In this document: one piece after another, positions 15,826 through 24,788 of the stretch
Position numbering within the stretch: position 1 is the first letter of the stretch
Layout: the number at the start of each line of letters is the position of its first letter
Origin: an uncultured Paraprevotella sp.
GTDB taxonomy: Bacteria; Bacteroidota; Bacteroidia; Bacteroidales; Bacteroidaceae
DNA: 64,000 nt
Direction: 5' to 3'
Assembly: GCA_910586505.1 (NCBI GenBank)
Contig: CAJUGV010000002.1
Location: 62,001-126,000 of the forward strand
Translations under genes and position numbers: made by a program
The notes under the pieces: model-generated
Databases searched by the model: none
What the model saw: only the letters and a program-made list of their open reading frames with translations
What the model was told of the DNA's origin: nothing

Positions 15826-17127
15826 TTGAAAAAAAATACGATAGATGTCATTACCTTAGGTTGCTCAAAGAATCTGGTGGATTCGGAGAAGTTGATCAGG
15901 CAGCTTGAGATCAATGGCTATGAAGTGACACACGATACGGAGAATCCGAAAGGAGAAATAGCCATTGTCAATACCTGCGGTTTTATCGGGGATGCTAAGG
16001 AGGAAAGCATCAATATGATTCTAACGTTTTGTCAGGCAAAAGAAGAAGGGCGTTTAAAAAAACTTTTTGTGATGGGGTGCCTTTCTGAACGGTATTTGAA
16101 AGAACTGGGGGATGAGATCCCCTTGGTAGATAAGTTTTATGGTAAGTTTAATTGGAATGAGTTGTTGGAAGACTTAGGTAAAACATACCGTAAAGAACAA
16201 TCCTTGGAGAGAACATTGACGACACCTTCACATTATGCGTATATAAAGATATCGGAGGGATGTGACCGAAATTGCTCTTACTGTGCCATACCAATTATTA
16301 CGGGACATCATGTGTCAAGGCCTATAGAAGATGTATTGGAGGAGGTGCGTATGCTGGTTGCGCGTGGGGTCAAGGAGTTTCAGATAATAGCTCAAGAATT
16401 GACTTATTACGGAATGGATTTGTATCAGCGTCAGATGCTACCTGAACTAATCGAGAGAATGGCAGATGTACCTGGCGTAAAGTGGATAAGGCTTCATTAT
16501 GCATATCCTGCAAAATTTCCAATGGATTTATTACGGGTGATGCGTGAGAAAAAGAATGTGTGTAAATATCTGGATATAGCACTGCAACATATTAGCGACA
16601 GCGTGTTGCAAAGAATGCATCGCCATGTAACGCATCGTGAAACCTGCGATTTAATAAAATCTTTCCGTGAGGAAGTGCCGGGAATATATTTGCGGACAAC
16701 ATTGATGGTTGGCTATCCGGGTGAAACGGAAGAAGATTTTAATGAATTGCTTGAATTTGTTCGTAAGGAAAAGTTTGAACGTTTGGGGGCTTTTGCATAT
16801 TCGGAAGAGGAGGGAACCTACTCGGCCGAACACTTTGAGGATAATGTCCCGTCTGAAGTCAAGCAGGTACGGTTAGACAAGTTGATGGCCTTGCAGCAGA
16901 AAATTTCTGCAGAGTTGGCGTCTGAAAAGATCGGAAAGAGATTTAATATAATTATAGACCGATGTGAGGGAGAATATTATGTGGGGCGTACAGAGTTCGA
17001 TTCACCTGAGGTTGATCCGGAAGTCTTGATACCTATATCAGAAGGTAGTTTGATCTTGGGAGAGTTCTATGAAGTGAGGATAGTGGATGCTGATGATTTT
17101 GATTTGTATGGGACTCTGAATTTCTAA
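15826..17127 (+). CDS. rimO: Ribosomal protein uS12 methylthiotransferase
   Basis: Radical-SAM enzyme that methylthiolates the conserved Asp of ribosomal protein S12. The N-terminal MTTase domain carries three cluster-binding Cys (TLGCSKN, NTCGFIGDAK, VMGCLSERY). The radical-SAM motif is CDRNCSYCAIP (CxxxCxxC), and a C-terminal TRAM domain ends the 433-residue protein. The start is a TTG at 15826 preceded by GGAAAGGA; no suitable ATG exists near the family's N terminus. Confidence 0.95.
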   Translation: MKKNTIDVITLGCSKNLVDSEKLIRQLEINGYEVTHDTENPKGEIAIVNTCGFIGDAKEESINMILTFCQAKEEGRLKKLFVMGCLSERYLKELGDEIPLVDKFYGKFNWNELLEDLGKTYRKEQSLERTLTTPSHYAYIKISEGCDRNCSYCAIPIITGHHVSRPIEDVLEEVRMLVARGVKEFQIIAQELTYYGMDLYQRQMLPELIERMADVPGVKWIRLHYAYPAKFPMDLLRVMREKKNVCKYLDIALQHISDSVLQRMHRHVTHRETCDLIKSFREEVPGIYLRTTLMVGYPGETEEDFNELLEFVRKEKFERLGAFAYSEEEGTYSAEHFEDNVPSEVKQVRLDKLMALQQKISAELASEKIGKRFNIIIDRCEGEYYVGRTEFDSPEVDPEVLIPISEGSLILGEFYEVRIVDADDFDLYGTLNF

Positions 17128-17141
17128 ATGATTGCTGCATT

Positions 17142-17414
17142 ATGAATAATAAAGAGTTTATAGCGGAGTTGTCACGACGTTTGGGGTATACTGCTAAGGA
17201 TACGTCTTCATTAATGACAGCGCTTGTCGCCAAAATGACAGAGGAACTGGAAGATGAGAATATCATATCAATTCAGAATATAGGTTTATTTGAGGTAAGA
17301 AAGAAAAATGAACGTGTGGTTGTGAATCCTGCTACCCAACAACGTATGCTTGTGCCTCCTAAACTGGTGATAGGTTTCAAACCAAGTGCATCTTTTAAAG
17401 AGAAAATGCAGTAA
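17142..17414 (+). CDS. HU/IHF-family DNA-binding protein
   Basis: A 90-residue HU-fold protein. It has the N-terminal dimerisation helices, the ISIQNIGLFEVRKKNERVVVNPATQ arm region, and FKPSASFKEK at the C terminus. The arm motif contains NPAT rather than the NPRT/NPQT form common in classical HU. It lies between rimO and the HU-TM-LysM gene, 12 bases before the latter, so these two HU-type genes are probably co-expressed. Confidence 0.9.
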   Translation: MNNKEFIAELSRRLGYTAKDTSSLMTALVAKMTEELEDENIISIQNIGLFEVRKKNERVVVNPATQQRMLVPPKLVIGFKPSASFKEKMQ

Positions 17415-17426
17415 AATCTTGTTTAT

Positions 17427-18869
17427 ATGAATAAAAAGATTTTAATACAGGATTTGGCGGATGGATTGGCGCTGCGAAAAGGTCTGATTCCTGAAGATGC
17501 CGAACTTTTTGTGCGTGCGGTTTTTGATGTGATAGAAGAGTATCTGCAAACAGACAAGATTGTTAAAGTAAAAGGATTGGGAACCTTTAAACTTGTTTCT
17601 GTTGATAGTAGGGAGAGTATAGATGTAAATACCGGGGAAAGAATTGTACTTAAGGAATATACTAAGATAAGTTTTACTCCGGATTCGGTATTGAGAGACT
17701 CTGTCAATAAGCCATTTGCTCAGTTTGAAACCGTTGTCTTGTATGAAGGTACCGATGTGGCTGAAATGGAGAGAATGGATGAGATTGTGATTGCTGACAA
17801 AACGATGGAGCTGGGGGGTAGCGAAGGAAACGATCAGTTCTTTGAGCATAAGGACGGTCTTGCAAATTCAGATACGAATAGTTCTTTAGTTAAGGATAAG
17901 CATGTTACGGATAATGAGTTTTTAATAGAATCATCTGCTATTGAAGACAGTTCGGTGCTAGTAGAAAAAGGTTTGATGGTGGAAGTCGAGGAGGATATAT
18001 CTGAGAATGATATCAATAATGTGCCTGCAGCAGCCGATTTGTCTCATATGAGAAGGAAGGGTGAAGAGGATGAGTTTCCTGATGATACAAATGAAAAAGC
18101 TGATGCAGATGTAATATCGGAGAAAGATATAAAGACAGAACAAGATGATAATGAAACGAAGTTTGTGGGTGAGGAAGAATCTGATGTAAGCATGTCTGCT
18201 GTTCAGGGGCTGTCAAAAGTGCATGTAGATAATCAACAGATAGAGGTTCAAAAGGTAGAGCATCAGACTGTAGAGAATCAACATATAGTTCATGTGGTGC
18301 CCGAAAATATTCGCCGGCGTGTTTATTTGACTCCTTGGATGATTTTTTTTATAGTGTTATTGGTTCTTCTGTTGATGTTTATCAGCTATTATGTAGGGTA
18401 TCACCATCTTTTCGTTAAGAAGCGTGTAGAGGTTCTGCAATCTGAGATAACAGTACATAATGGTGCAACGAAGGATAAGTCGACTCAACTTACTCTTGAT
18501 GTATATGAAGATTCTGTTTCAACGGTGAAAGCGGATACTGTAATGCAATTAAGTGAGAAGGAGAGAAAATCGCAAGAAGCAATTGATGAAACGGAGGAAC
18601 AGAAGAAGTATAGTAAAAAAGAATCAGCAGATATTCGGAGAAATAATGAAGAATATCCGCAAATTAAGAACGGAATGTATGAGATAGTGGGAACAAGGGA
18701 GGAACACTATATAAAAAGTGGTGAAACATTGCGTGGCTTAGCCCTTAGGTATTACGGTTCAAGAGATTTGGCTACATATATTGTGGTGTACAACAGTATA
18801 CCCACTCCTGATATTGTTCCTGAAGGGATGTGTTTGAAAATACCGGAGTTAAAACTGAAAGGTAATTAG
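17427..18869 (+). CDS. HU-domain / transmembrane / LysM fusion protein
   Basis: A 480-residue protein with three parts. Residues 1-95 form an HU/IHF-like domain (MNKKILIQDLADGLALRKGL, KVKGLGTFKL). Residues 100-295 are acidic low-complexity sequence. A strongly hydrophobic single TM segment spans about 303-326, with an RRR on its N-terminal side. The C-terminal LysM domain lies at about 427-475 (YIKSGETLRGLALRYYG). The HU part would be cytoplasmic and the LysM part periplasmic, so the protein could link nucleoid and cell wall; this is inference. It directly follows a free HU gene and ends at a terminator. Confidence 0.85.
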   Translation: MNKKILIQDLADGLALRKGLIPEDAELFVRAVFDVIEEYLQTDKIVKVKGLGTFKLVSVDSRESIDVNTGERIVLKEYTKISFTPDSVLRDSVNKPFAQFETVVLYEGTDVAEMERMDEIVIADKTMELGGSEGNDQFFEHKDGLANSDTNSSLVKDKHVTDNEFLIESSAIEDSSVLVEKGLMVEVEEDISENDINNVPAAADLSHMRRKGEEDEFPDDTNEKADADVISEKDIKTEQDDNETKFVGEEESDVSMSAVQGLSKVHVDNQQIEVQKVEHQTVENQHIVHVVPENIRRRVYLTPWMIFFIVLLVLLLMFISYYVGYHHLFVKKRVEVLQSEITVHNGATKDKSTQLTLDVYEDSVSTVKADTVMQLSEKERKSQEAIDETEEQKKYSKKESADIRRNNEEYPQIKNGMYEIVGTREEHYIKSGETLRGLALRYYGSRDLATYIVVYNSIPTPDIVPEGMCLKIPELKLKGN

Positions 18870-18876
18870 CTTCTAT

Positions 18877-18917
18877 AAAAAGTTTCTTAAATAAATATTT
18901 AGGAAACTTTTTTTAAT
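18877..18917 (+). terminator. Intrinsic terminator after the HU-LysM gene
   Basis: Long near-perfect inverted repeat (AAAAAGTTTC-TTAAATA / TATTTA-GGAAACTTTTT) followed by a T run, starting 7 bases past the stop codon. Confidence 0.8.
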
Positions 18918-18926
18918 AATATAATA

Positions 18927-18957
18927 TTGTCAATGCGTGCTAAAAAGCTTAATTTTG
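18927..18957 (+). promoter_or_regulatory. Promoter of the Bat aerotolerance operon
   Basis: TTG at 18927-18929 and TAATTTTG at 18950-18957 with a 20-base spacer match the Bacteroides promoter pattern. They lie 42 bases before moxR and just after a terminator. Confidence 0.65.
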
Positions 18958-18999
18958 GGTCGCAAAATCTAAAAGTATAAATTAAATTAGTTAAATAAG

Positions 19000-19995
19000 A
19001 TGGCTGAAGCGATAGATATTCGAGAATTGAATGAACGAATAGAACGGCAAAGTGCTTTTGTAACAAATCTAATAACAGGGATGGATCAGGTTATTGTGGG
19101 GCAAAGGCATTTGATAGAGTCTCTTTTAATAGGATTATTGAGCGATGGACATGTATTGTTGGAGGGAGTGCCAGGATTGGCAAAAACGTTGGCTATTAAA
19201 ACACTTTCCGCACTGATTGATGGGCAATTTAGTAGAGTACAGTTTACTCCTGATTTACTTCCGGCAGATGTGCTTGGTACTATGATGTATAGTCAGAAAG
19301 AAGAAGCTTTTATAGCGCAGCGCGGTCCTATTTTTGCTAATTTTGTATTGGCGGATGAGATTAACCGTGCACCGGCAAAAGTTCAAAGTGCTTTATTGGA
19401 GGCTATGCAAGAACGCCAGGTTACTATAAGCAAAGATACTTATAAATTACCAGAGCCTTTTTTAGTATTGGCAACACAGAATCCTATTGAGCAAGAAGGT
19501 ACTTATCCCTTGCCAGAGGCACAGGTCGATCGTTTCATGCTTAAAGTAGTTATTGATTATCCTAAATTAGAAGAAGAGAAAAGGATTATTCATCAACATG
19601 TAAGAGGAGAGAAACCAACTGTACGTCCTATTTTGTCGACCCGCGAGATTATGGAAGCCCGTGATGTGGTAAAAGAAGTGTATTTGGATGAAAAAATAGA
19701 GCAGTATATAGCAGATATAGTTTTTGCAACCCGTTATCCTGAACAATATGGGATTAAAGATTTGAAGAATTATATTGAATTTGGCGGTTCTCCTCGTGCA
19801 TCTATTAATTTGGCTTTAGCAGCTCGGGCTTATGCTTTTATAAAACGTCGTGGATATGTGATTCCTGAGGATGTTCGGGCCATAGCCCATGATGTATTGC
19901 GCCACCGAATCGGATTAACATACGAGGCGGAGGCAAACAACATTGATAGTGAAGAAATAATCAGTCGGATTTTGAATAAGGTAGAAGTACCTTAA
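19000..19995 (+). CDS. MoxR-type AAA+ ATPase of the Bat operon
   Basis: Cytoplasmic AAA+ chaperone-like ATPase of 331 residues. Walker A is GVPGLAKT, Walker B is LADEINRAPAKVQSALLEAMQE, and sensor 1 is LATQNPIEQEGTYPLPEAQ. MoxR ATPases typically act on VWA-domain partners, and this one heads an operon with a DUF58 protein and two VWA membrane proteins. First of nine tightly spaced genes (gaps of 1-28 bases). Confidence 0.93.
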   Translation: MAEAIDIRELNERIERQSAFVTNLITGMDQVIVGQRHLIESLLIGLLSDGHVLLEGVPGLAKTLAIKTLSALIDGQFSRVQFTPDLLPADVLGTMMYSQKEEAFIAQRGPIFANFVLADEINRAPAKVQSALLEAMQERQVTISKDTYKLPEPFLVLATQNPIEQEGTYPLPEAQVDRFMLKVVIDYPKLEEEKRIIHQHVRGEKPTVRPILSTREIMEARDVVKEVYLDEKIEQYIADIVFATRYPEQYGIKDLKNYIEFGGSPRASINLALAARAYAFIKRRGYVIPEDVRAIAHDVLRHRIGLTYEAEANNIDSEEIISRILNKVEVP

Positions 19996-20018
19996 CTTAA
20001 TATATTTATTTGCAGTGA

Positions 20019-20888
20019 ATGGATACGAGTGAGATTTTGAAACGTGTTCGCCAGATCGAAATAAAAACGAGAGGATTGTCCAATAATATTTTTGCAGGCG
20101 AGTATCATTCTGCTTTTAAAGGACGTGGTATGGCATTCTCCGAGGTGAGAGAATATCAATATGGAGATAGTATTCGGGATATTGATTGGAATGTGACTGC
20201 TCGTTTTAATAAACCTTTCGTTAAGGTCTTTGAGGAAGAACGCGAATTAACAGTCATGCTTGTAATAGATGTCTCTGGTAGTTTGAACTTTGGTACTATC
20301 TCTCAGACAAAGCACGAAATGGTAACTGAGATCGCGGCTACATTGGCTTTCTCAGCCATCCAAAACAATGATAAGATTGGTGTGATATTTTTTTCGGATA
20401 GAATAGAAAAGTTTATTCCACCGAAGAAAGGGCGAAAGCATATTTTGCGTATTATACGCGAGTTACTGGATTTTACACCTCAAAGTAAGCTGACAGATAT
20501 AGGTTTGGCGATTGAATATCTTACTCAGGTTATTAGACGTCGTTGTACTGCATTTTTATTAAGTGATTTTATAGATCATAAAAATTATCAGACCGCGTTA
20601 ACAGTGGCTAATCGTAAGCATGATGTAGTGGCAATTCAAGTATTTGATCGTAGAATGGCAGAGTTACCTGATGTGGGATTAATGAAAATCTGCGATGCGG
20701 AGACTGGACATGAGTTATATGTAGATTCTTCAAGTCATAAAGTAAGAAAAGCTCATCATGATTGGTGGAAAAACCGGCAGTATATATTACAAGAGACATT
20801 TACGAAGAGTAACGTGGATTCCGTTTCAATTCGTACAGATCAAGATTATGTTTCTTCATTGATGACTTTATTTGCCAAACGGAACTGA
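20019..20888 (+). CDS. DUF58 (VWA-like) protein of the Bat operon
   Basis: A 289-residue soluble protein with the DUF58 signature FKGRGMAFSEVREYQYGDSIRDIDWNVTAR and a VWA-like metal-site motif DVSGSLNFG. DUF58 proteins always pair with MoxR ATPases; a role in assembly or maturation of envelope complexes is assumed. Its stop is one base before the next start (TGAGATG). Confidence 0.9.
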   Translation: MDTSEILKRVRQIEIKTRGLSNNIFAGEYHSAFKGRGMAFSEVREYQYGDSIRDIDWNVTARFNKPFVKVFEEERELTVMLVIDVSGSLNFGTISQTKHEMVTEIAATLAFSAIQNNDKIGVIFFSDRIEKFIPPKKGRKHILRIIRELLDFTPQSKLTDIGLAIEYLTQVIRRRCTAFLLSDFIDHKNYQTALTVANRKHDVVAIQVFDRRMAELPDVGLMKICDAETGHELYVDSSSHKVRKAHHDWWKNRQYILQETFTKSNVDSVSIRTDQDYVSSLMTLFAKRN

Positions 20889-20889
20889 G

Positions 20890-21984
20890 ATGAAAGATAG
20901 AAGGAATGTAAAATCCATAAGTTGTATGTTACTTTTATTGTTATTTATAATGATGAAAGTAAATGCCCAAGTTACAGTGGATATTAAAATAGATTCACTT
21001 GAACTTTATGTGGGGGAGCAAACTCAAGTTACATTAGATGTCAGCTTAAATGCTAATTCAAAATTACTTATGCCCCAAGTTAATGTTGGCGATACACTTG
21101 TTTCTGGAGTTGAGATTGTAGGGATAGAAAAGGCAGATACATTGTTGTTGAATGAAGGAACTCGACATTTGGTTTCTCAAAGATATGTCATTACTTCTTT
21201 TGATTCGGCATTGTATTATCTGCCTCCTTTTGTAGTAGTGGTAGATGGAAAGAAATATGAATCGCAAAGTTTGGCTTTGAGAATATTGTCTATACCTGTA
21301 GATACGGTACATGTAGAACGTTTTTATGGCCCTAAAGAAATAATGGATGTACCATTTGCATGGAGGGATTGGTCTTTTATATTTCTTTTATCTACAATAC
21401 TTCTTTTGTGGATTCTGGGGTTGTTATATTTATATATACGTTATCGCGATAATAAGCCTGTCATTAAGATTATCAAATTGGCTTCTAAAATTCTTCCGCA
21501 TACACAAGCAATGCAGGAAATAGATAGGATAAAAGCAGAGAAGGTTTGGGCAAAGGAAGATTCTAAGGAGTATTATACGAGATTGACATCTATTTTACGT
21601 ACCTACATTGAGAAGCGGTATGGATTTAATGCGATGGAGATGACATCGACTGAAATCATAGATAATTTACTTAAAGAGCGACATAATGAGAATTTTAACG
21701 AGTTGAGTGATTTATTTAAGACTGCCGATTTAGTAAAATTTGCCAAATATAGCACATTGATTAATGAGAATGATGCAAACCTGGTGAATGCTATTGATTT
21801 TATTAACCAGACAAAGAAAGATGTTGATGAAAATATTGATCCAAAGGCGGAGGAGGTTCTGATAGAACAGGAAAGAAATCGCCGAACTTTGAAAAGTATG
21901 CGTATAGGATTGGTATTTTTGATGTTGATAGGTTTTGTTTTATTGTGTTATATTTTTTGGTTGATTTATGATTTGGTAGTTTGA
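20890..21984 (+). CDS. Exported membrane-anchored Bat-operon protein of unknown function
   Basis: A 364-residue protein with signal peptide (MKDRRNVKSISCMLLLLLFI...), a periplasmic beta-rich domain resembling the BatD fold, a TM segment near residues 157-180 (WSFIFLLSTILLLWILGLLYLY), a cytoplasmic region of about 150 residues and a C-terminal TM helix. The family is regularly found between DUF58 and BatA in Bacteroidetes. I prefer the ATG at 20890 because it makes a clean signal peptide and avoids the overlap created by a start at 20872. Confidence 0.75.
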   Translation: MKDRRNVKSISCMLLLLLFIMMKVNAQVTVDIKIDSLELYVGEQTQVTLDVSLNANSKLLMPQVNVGDTLVSGVEIVGIEKADTLLLNEGTRHLVSQRYVITSFDSALYYLPPFVVVVDGKKYESQSLALRILSIPVDTVHVERFYGPKEIMDVPFAWRDWSFIFLLSTILLLWILGLLYLYIRYRDNKPVIKIIKLASKILPHTQAMQEIDRIKAEKVWAKEDSKEYYTRLTSILRTYIEKRYGFNAMEMTSTEIIDNLLKERHNENFNELSDLFKTADLVKFAKYSTLINENDANLVNAIDFINQTKKDVDENIDPKAEEVLIEQERNRRTLKSMRIGLVFLMLIGFVLLCYIFWLIYDLVV

Positions 21985-21991
21985 AAAATAA

Positions 21992-22996
21992 TTGTTTATG
22001 ATGTTTGCGAATACAGAGTACTTTTTTCTTTTGCTGTTACTCGTACCCTATATATTATGGTATGTGCTTAAGAATAAAAAGAAAGAACCTACATTGTTGG
22101 TTTCAAATACGACAGCATATCGTTTTGCACCAAAAAGTTATAAGAATCATTTAATTCATGCGCCTTTTATTTTGCGGTTATTTACGCTGGTGATGCTTGT
22201 GATCGTATTGGCTCGTCCACAGACAAATAATAGTTGGAAAGATACACAAATAGAAGGTATTGATATTATGCTTGCAGTTGATGTTTCAACTAGTATGTTA
22301 GCAGAAGATCTTAAACCTAATCGTTTGGAAGCTGCTAAGAGAGTGGCGTCTGAATTTATAGTTGGACGACCAAATGATAATATAGGGCTTACTATTTTTG
22401 CGGCAGAAGCGTTCACACAATGTCCGATGACTACAGATCATGCCATATTACTTAATTTATTTCAAGGTATTAAAACAGATATGGTTCAGCGAGGAATGAT
22501 TCAAGACGGTACAGCTGTGGGAATGGGGATTGCTAATGCAGTTTCACGTTTAAAAGATAGTAAAGCAAAGAGTAAAGTGATAATATTACTCACAGACGGA
22601 ACTAATAATGCAGGTGATATTTCTCCTTTGACTGCAGCTGAGATCGCAAAAAGTTTTGGAATACGAGTATATACTATTGGAGTTGGGACTAATGGACAGG
22701 CTCCATATCCAATGCCTGTTGCAGGAGGGGTACAATATCTGAATGTACCTGTAGAGATAGACACCAATACTTTAGCGGCTATAGCAGAAAAAACTGATGG
22801 TGAATTTTATCGTGCTACTGATAATAAGAGCTTAGAAGAAGTTTATAGAGATATTGATAAGTTAGAAAAAACAAAGTTAAATGTTAAGTTGTATAGTAAG
22901 CGTTATGAGGCGTATGCTTTGTTTGCTTGTCTTGCTATTATAGCCTTATTACTAGAAGTTCTGCTCCGTATTACAATATTGAAAAGGATACCTTAA
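21992..22996 (+). CDS. batA: Aerotolerance protein BatA (VWA domain)
   Basis: A 334-residue inner-membrane protein with two N-terminal TM helices, a periplasmic or cytoplasmic VWA domain, and a C-terminal TM helix. The metal-ion-dependent adhesion site is complete: DVSTSM, a conserved Thr region (TIFAAEAFTQCPMTTD) and DGTNNAGD. Bat proteins were described in Bacteroides fragilis as needed for aerotolerance; the molecular role is unresolved. Spaced 7 bases from the preceding gene. Confidence 0.92.
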   Translation: MFMMFANTEYFFLLLLLVPYILWYVLKNKKKEPTLLVSNTTAYRFAPKSYKNHLIHAPFILRLFTLVMLVIVLARPQTNNSWKDTQIEGIDIMLAVDVSTSMLAEDLKPNRLEAAKRVASEFIVGRPNDNIGLTIFAAEAFTQCPMTTDHAILLNLFQGIKTDMVQRGMIQDGTAVGMGIANAVSRLKDSKAKSKVIILLTDGTNNAGDISPLTAAEIAKSFGIRVYTIGVGTNGQAPYPMPVAGGVQYLNVPVEIDTNTLAAIAEKTDGEFYRATDNKSLEEVYRDIDKLEKTKLNVKLYSKRYEAYALFACLAIIALLLEVLLRITILKRIP

Positions 22997-23007
22997 TTTA
23001 TTAGATT

Positions 23008-24030
23008 ATGTTTCGTTTTGAAGAACCATCATATTTATACTTACTCTTTTTGTTCCCATTTTTGATAGGACTACATTATTTCACTAATTATATCCGTAGG
23101 AAGCGTATACTCTGTTATGGCGATATTGAATTATTAAAAAGAATGATGGAAGGTGTTTCTGTTTATCGTCGAGAAGTAAAAACCTGGTTCGTGTTTATGG
23201 CTTTAATGATGATGGTGTTTGTATTAGCACGACCTCAGTTCGGCACAAAAACAGAGATACGTAAACGTCAGGGGATAGAAGCTATTATAGCAATGGATAT
23301 ATCTAATTCCATGATGGCAGAAGATGTTACTCCAAATCGTTTAGAGAAATCTAAAATGTTGGTTAGTAGTATTGTTGATAATATGACTGATGATAAAATA
23401 GGATTGATTGTATATGCCGGTGAGGCATATATCCAACTTCCTATAACAAGTGATTATGTATCAGCTAAAATGTTTTTAGAGACTATCACCCCCTCTTTGA
23501 TCACCACGCAGGGCACTGATATTAAGCAAGCTATTGATTTAGCCTTGAGGAGTTTTACTCATAATCAGGATGTGAGTAAAGCTATTTTTGTTATTACTGA
23601 TGGTGAGGATAACGAAGGCGGGGCGGTTGAAATGGCCAAAGTTGCTGCTGAAAAAGGAATAAAAGTTTATGTTTTAGGAGTTGGTTCGCCGCAAGGAGCT
23701 CCAATTCCTATGTTAGGAAGTTCTCAATACATTACGGATAATACAGGGAATGTGGTGATATCCAAGCTAAATGAAAAAATGTGTCGGGAAGTAGCAGAAG
23801 CAGGTGAAGGAGCTTATATTTATGTGGATAATAGCTCATCTGCTCAGAATAAGTTGTCGGATTACGTAGATAAATTAGCTAAAAAAGATATGGAAAGTAC
23901 TGTTTATTCAGAGTATGATGAACAGTTTCAGGGAGTTGCATTATTGGCATTACTTTTTTTGCTTTTTGATATATTGATTGTAGAACGTAGGAATCCGTTA
24001 TTTAAGAATATTAAGTTGTTTCGTAAATAA
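23008..24030 (+). CDS. batB: Aerotolerance protein BatB (VWA domain)
   Basis: Paralogue of BatA, 340 residues, with the same layout: N-terminal TM segments, a VWA domain with MIDAS residues DISNSM and DGEDNEGG, and a C-terminal TM helix. BatA and BatB likely form a heteromeric membrane complex with the TPR proteins encoded next; that is family knowledge plus inference. Confidence 0.92.
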   Translation: MFRFEEPSYLYLLFLFPFLIGLHYFTNYIRRKRILCYGDIELLKRMMEGVSVYRREVKTWFVFMALMMMVFVLARPQFGTKTEIRKRQGIEAIIAMDISNSMMAEDVTPNRLEKSKMLVSSIVDNMTDDKIGLIVYAGEAYIQLPITSDYVSAKMFLETITPSLITTQGTDIKQAIDLALRSFTHNQDVSKAIFVITDGEDNEGGAVEMAKVAAEKGIKVYVLGVGSPQGAPIPMLGSSQYITDNTGNVVISKLNEKMCREVAEAGEGAYIYVDNSSSAQNKLSDYVDKLAKKDMESTVYSEYDEQFQGVALLALLFLLFDILIVERRNPLFKNIKLFRK

Positions 24031-24040
24031 AAGATAGGAA

Positions 24041-24760
24041 ATGGTACATGGAATATCCAAATATGTGGTTACCGTATATCTATGTTTGATGGTATCTATG
24101 GTATGGGCACAGCAAAAAACAGAGCGTGATTATTTAAGGACTGGAAATCGTTTCTATCGTGATAGTCTATATACTAAGGCTGAAGTTGATTATCGTAAAT
24201 CTATAGAAGAGAATGAGCGCTTTTCTCAAGCTCATTATAATTTGGGGAACGTTTTATTAAGACAGCAGAAACTAAAAGAGGCAATGCAAGCTTATGAGCA
24301 ATCCCTTAAACTGGAAACGAATAAAGGACGGCAAGCTTTAATATACCATAATATGGGGGTAATATTACAGAGCCAAAAACAATTTGCACCGGCAATAGAA
24401 TGTTATAAGAATGCGTTACGAAGAAATCCGACTGATAATGAGAGCCGTTATAATTTAGTCTTGTGTCAGTATCAATTGAAGAATAATCCACAACAAGATA
24501 ATCAAAGCAGTAATAAAGAGAATAAAGACGGTAAAGACAAAAATAAAGAGGAAGATAAGAACAGTGAACAAAAGAATAAGCAAGAGAATAAGGAGAAAGA
24601 GAACAAGCAGCAAGAACAACGGCAGAACGAGCAGAATATGTCTAAAGAGAATGCCGAGCAACTGTTGAATGCAGCTATGCAGGATGAGAAAGAAACTCAA
24701 GAACGTATTAAAAGAGCTATGACGCAGCCACGTCGTAAGAAGTTAGAAAAGCAATGGTAA
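24041..24760 (+). CDS. batC: TPR protein BatC
   Basis: A 239-residue exported TPR protein. A signal peptide (residues 1-23) is followed by three TPR-like units (AHYNLGNVLLRQQKLKEAMQAYEQSLK, IYHNMGVILQSQKQFAPAIECYKNALR). Next comes an extremely charged Lys/Glu/Asn/Gln-rich stretch of about 75 residues (160-235). The low-complexity tail is typical of BatC and may act as a flexible tether. Confidence 0.88.
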   Translation: MVHGISKYVVTVYLCLMVSMVWAQQKTERDYLRTGNRFYRDSLYTKAEVDYRKSIEENERFSQAHYNLGNVLLRQQKLKEAMQAYEQSLKLETNKGRQALIYHNMGVILQSQKQFAPAIECYKNALRRNPTDNESRYNLVLCQYQLKNNPQQDNQSSNKENKDGKDKNKEEDKNSEQKNKQENKEKENKQQEQRQNEQNMSKENAEQLLNAAMQDEKETQERIKRAMTQPRRKKLEKQW

Positions 24761-24788
24761 TAGATTAAGGTAATAAGTGGAGACTATA

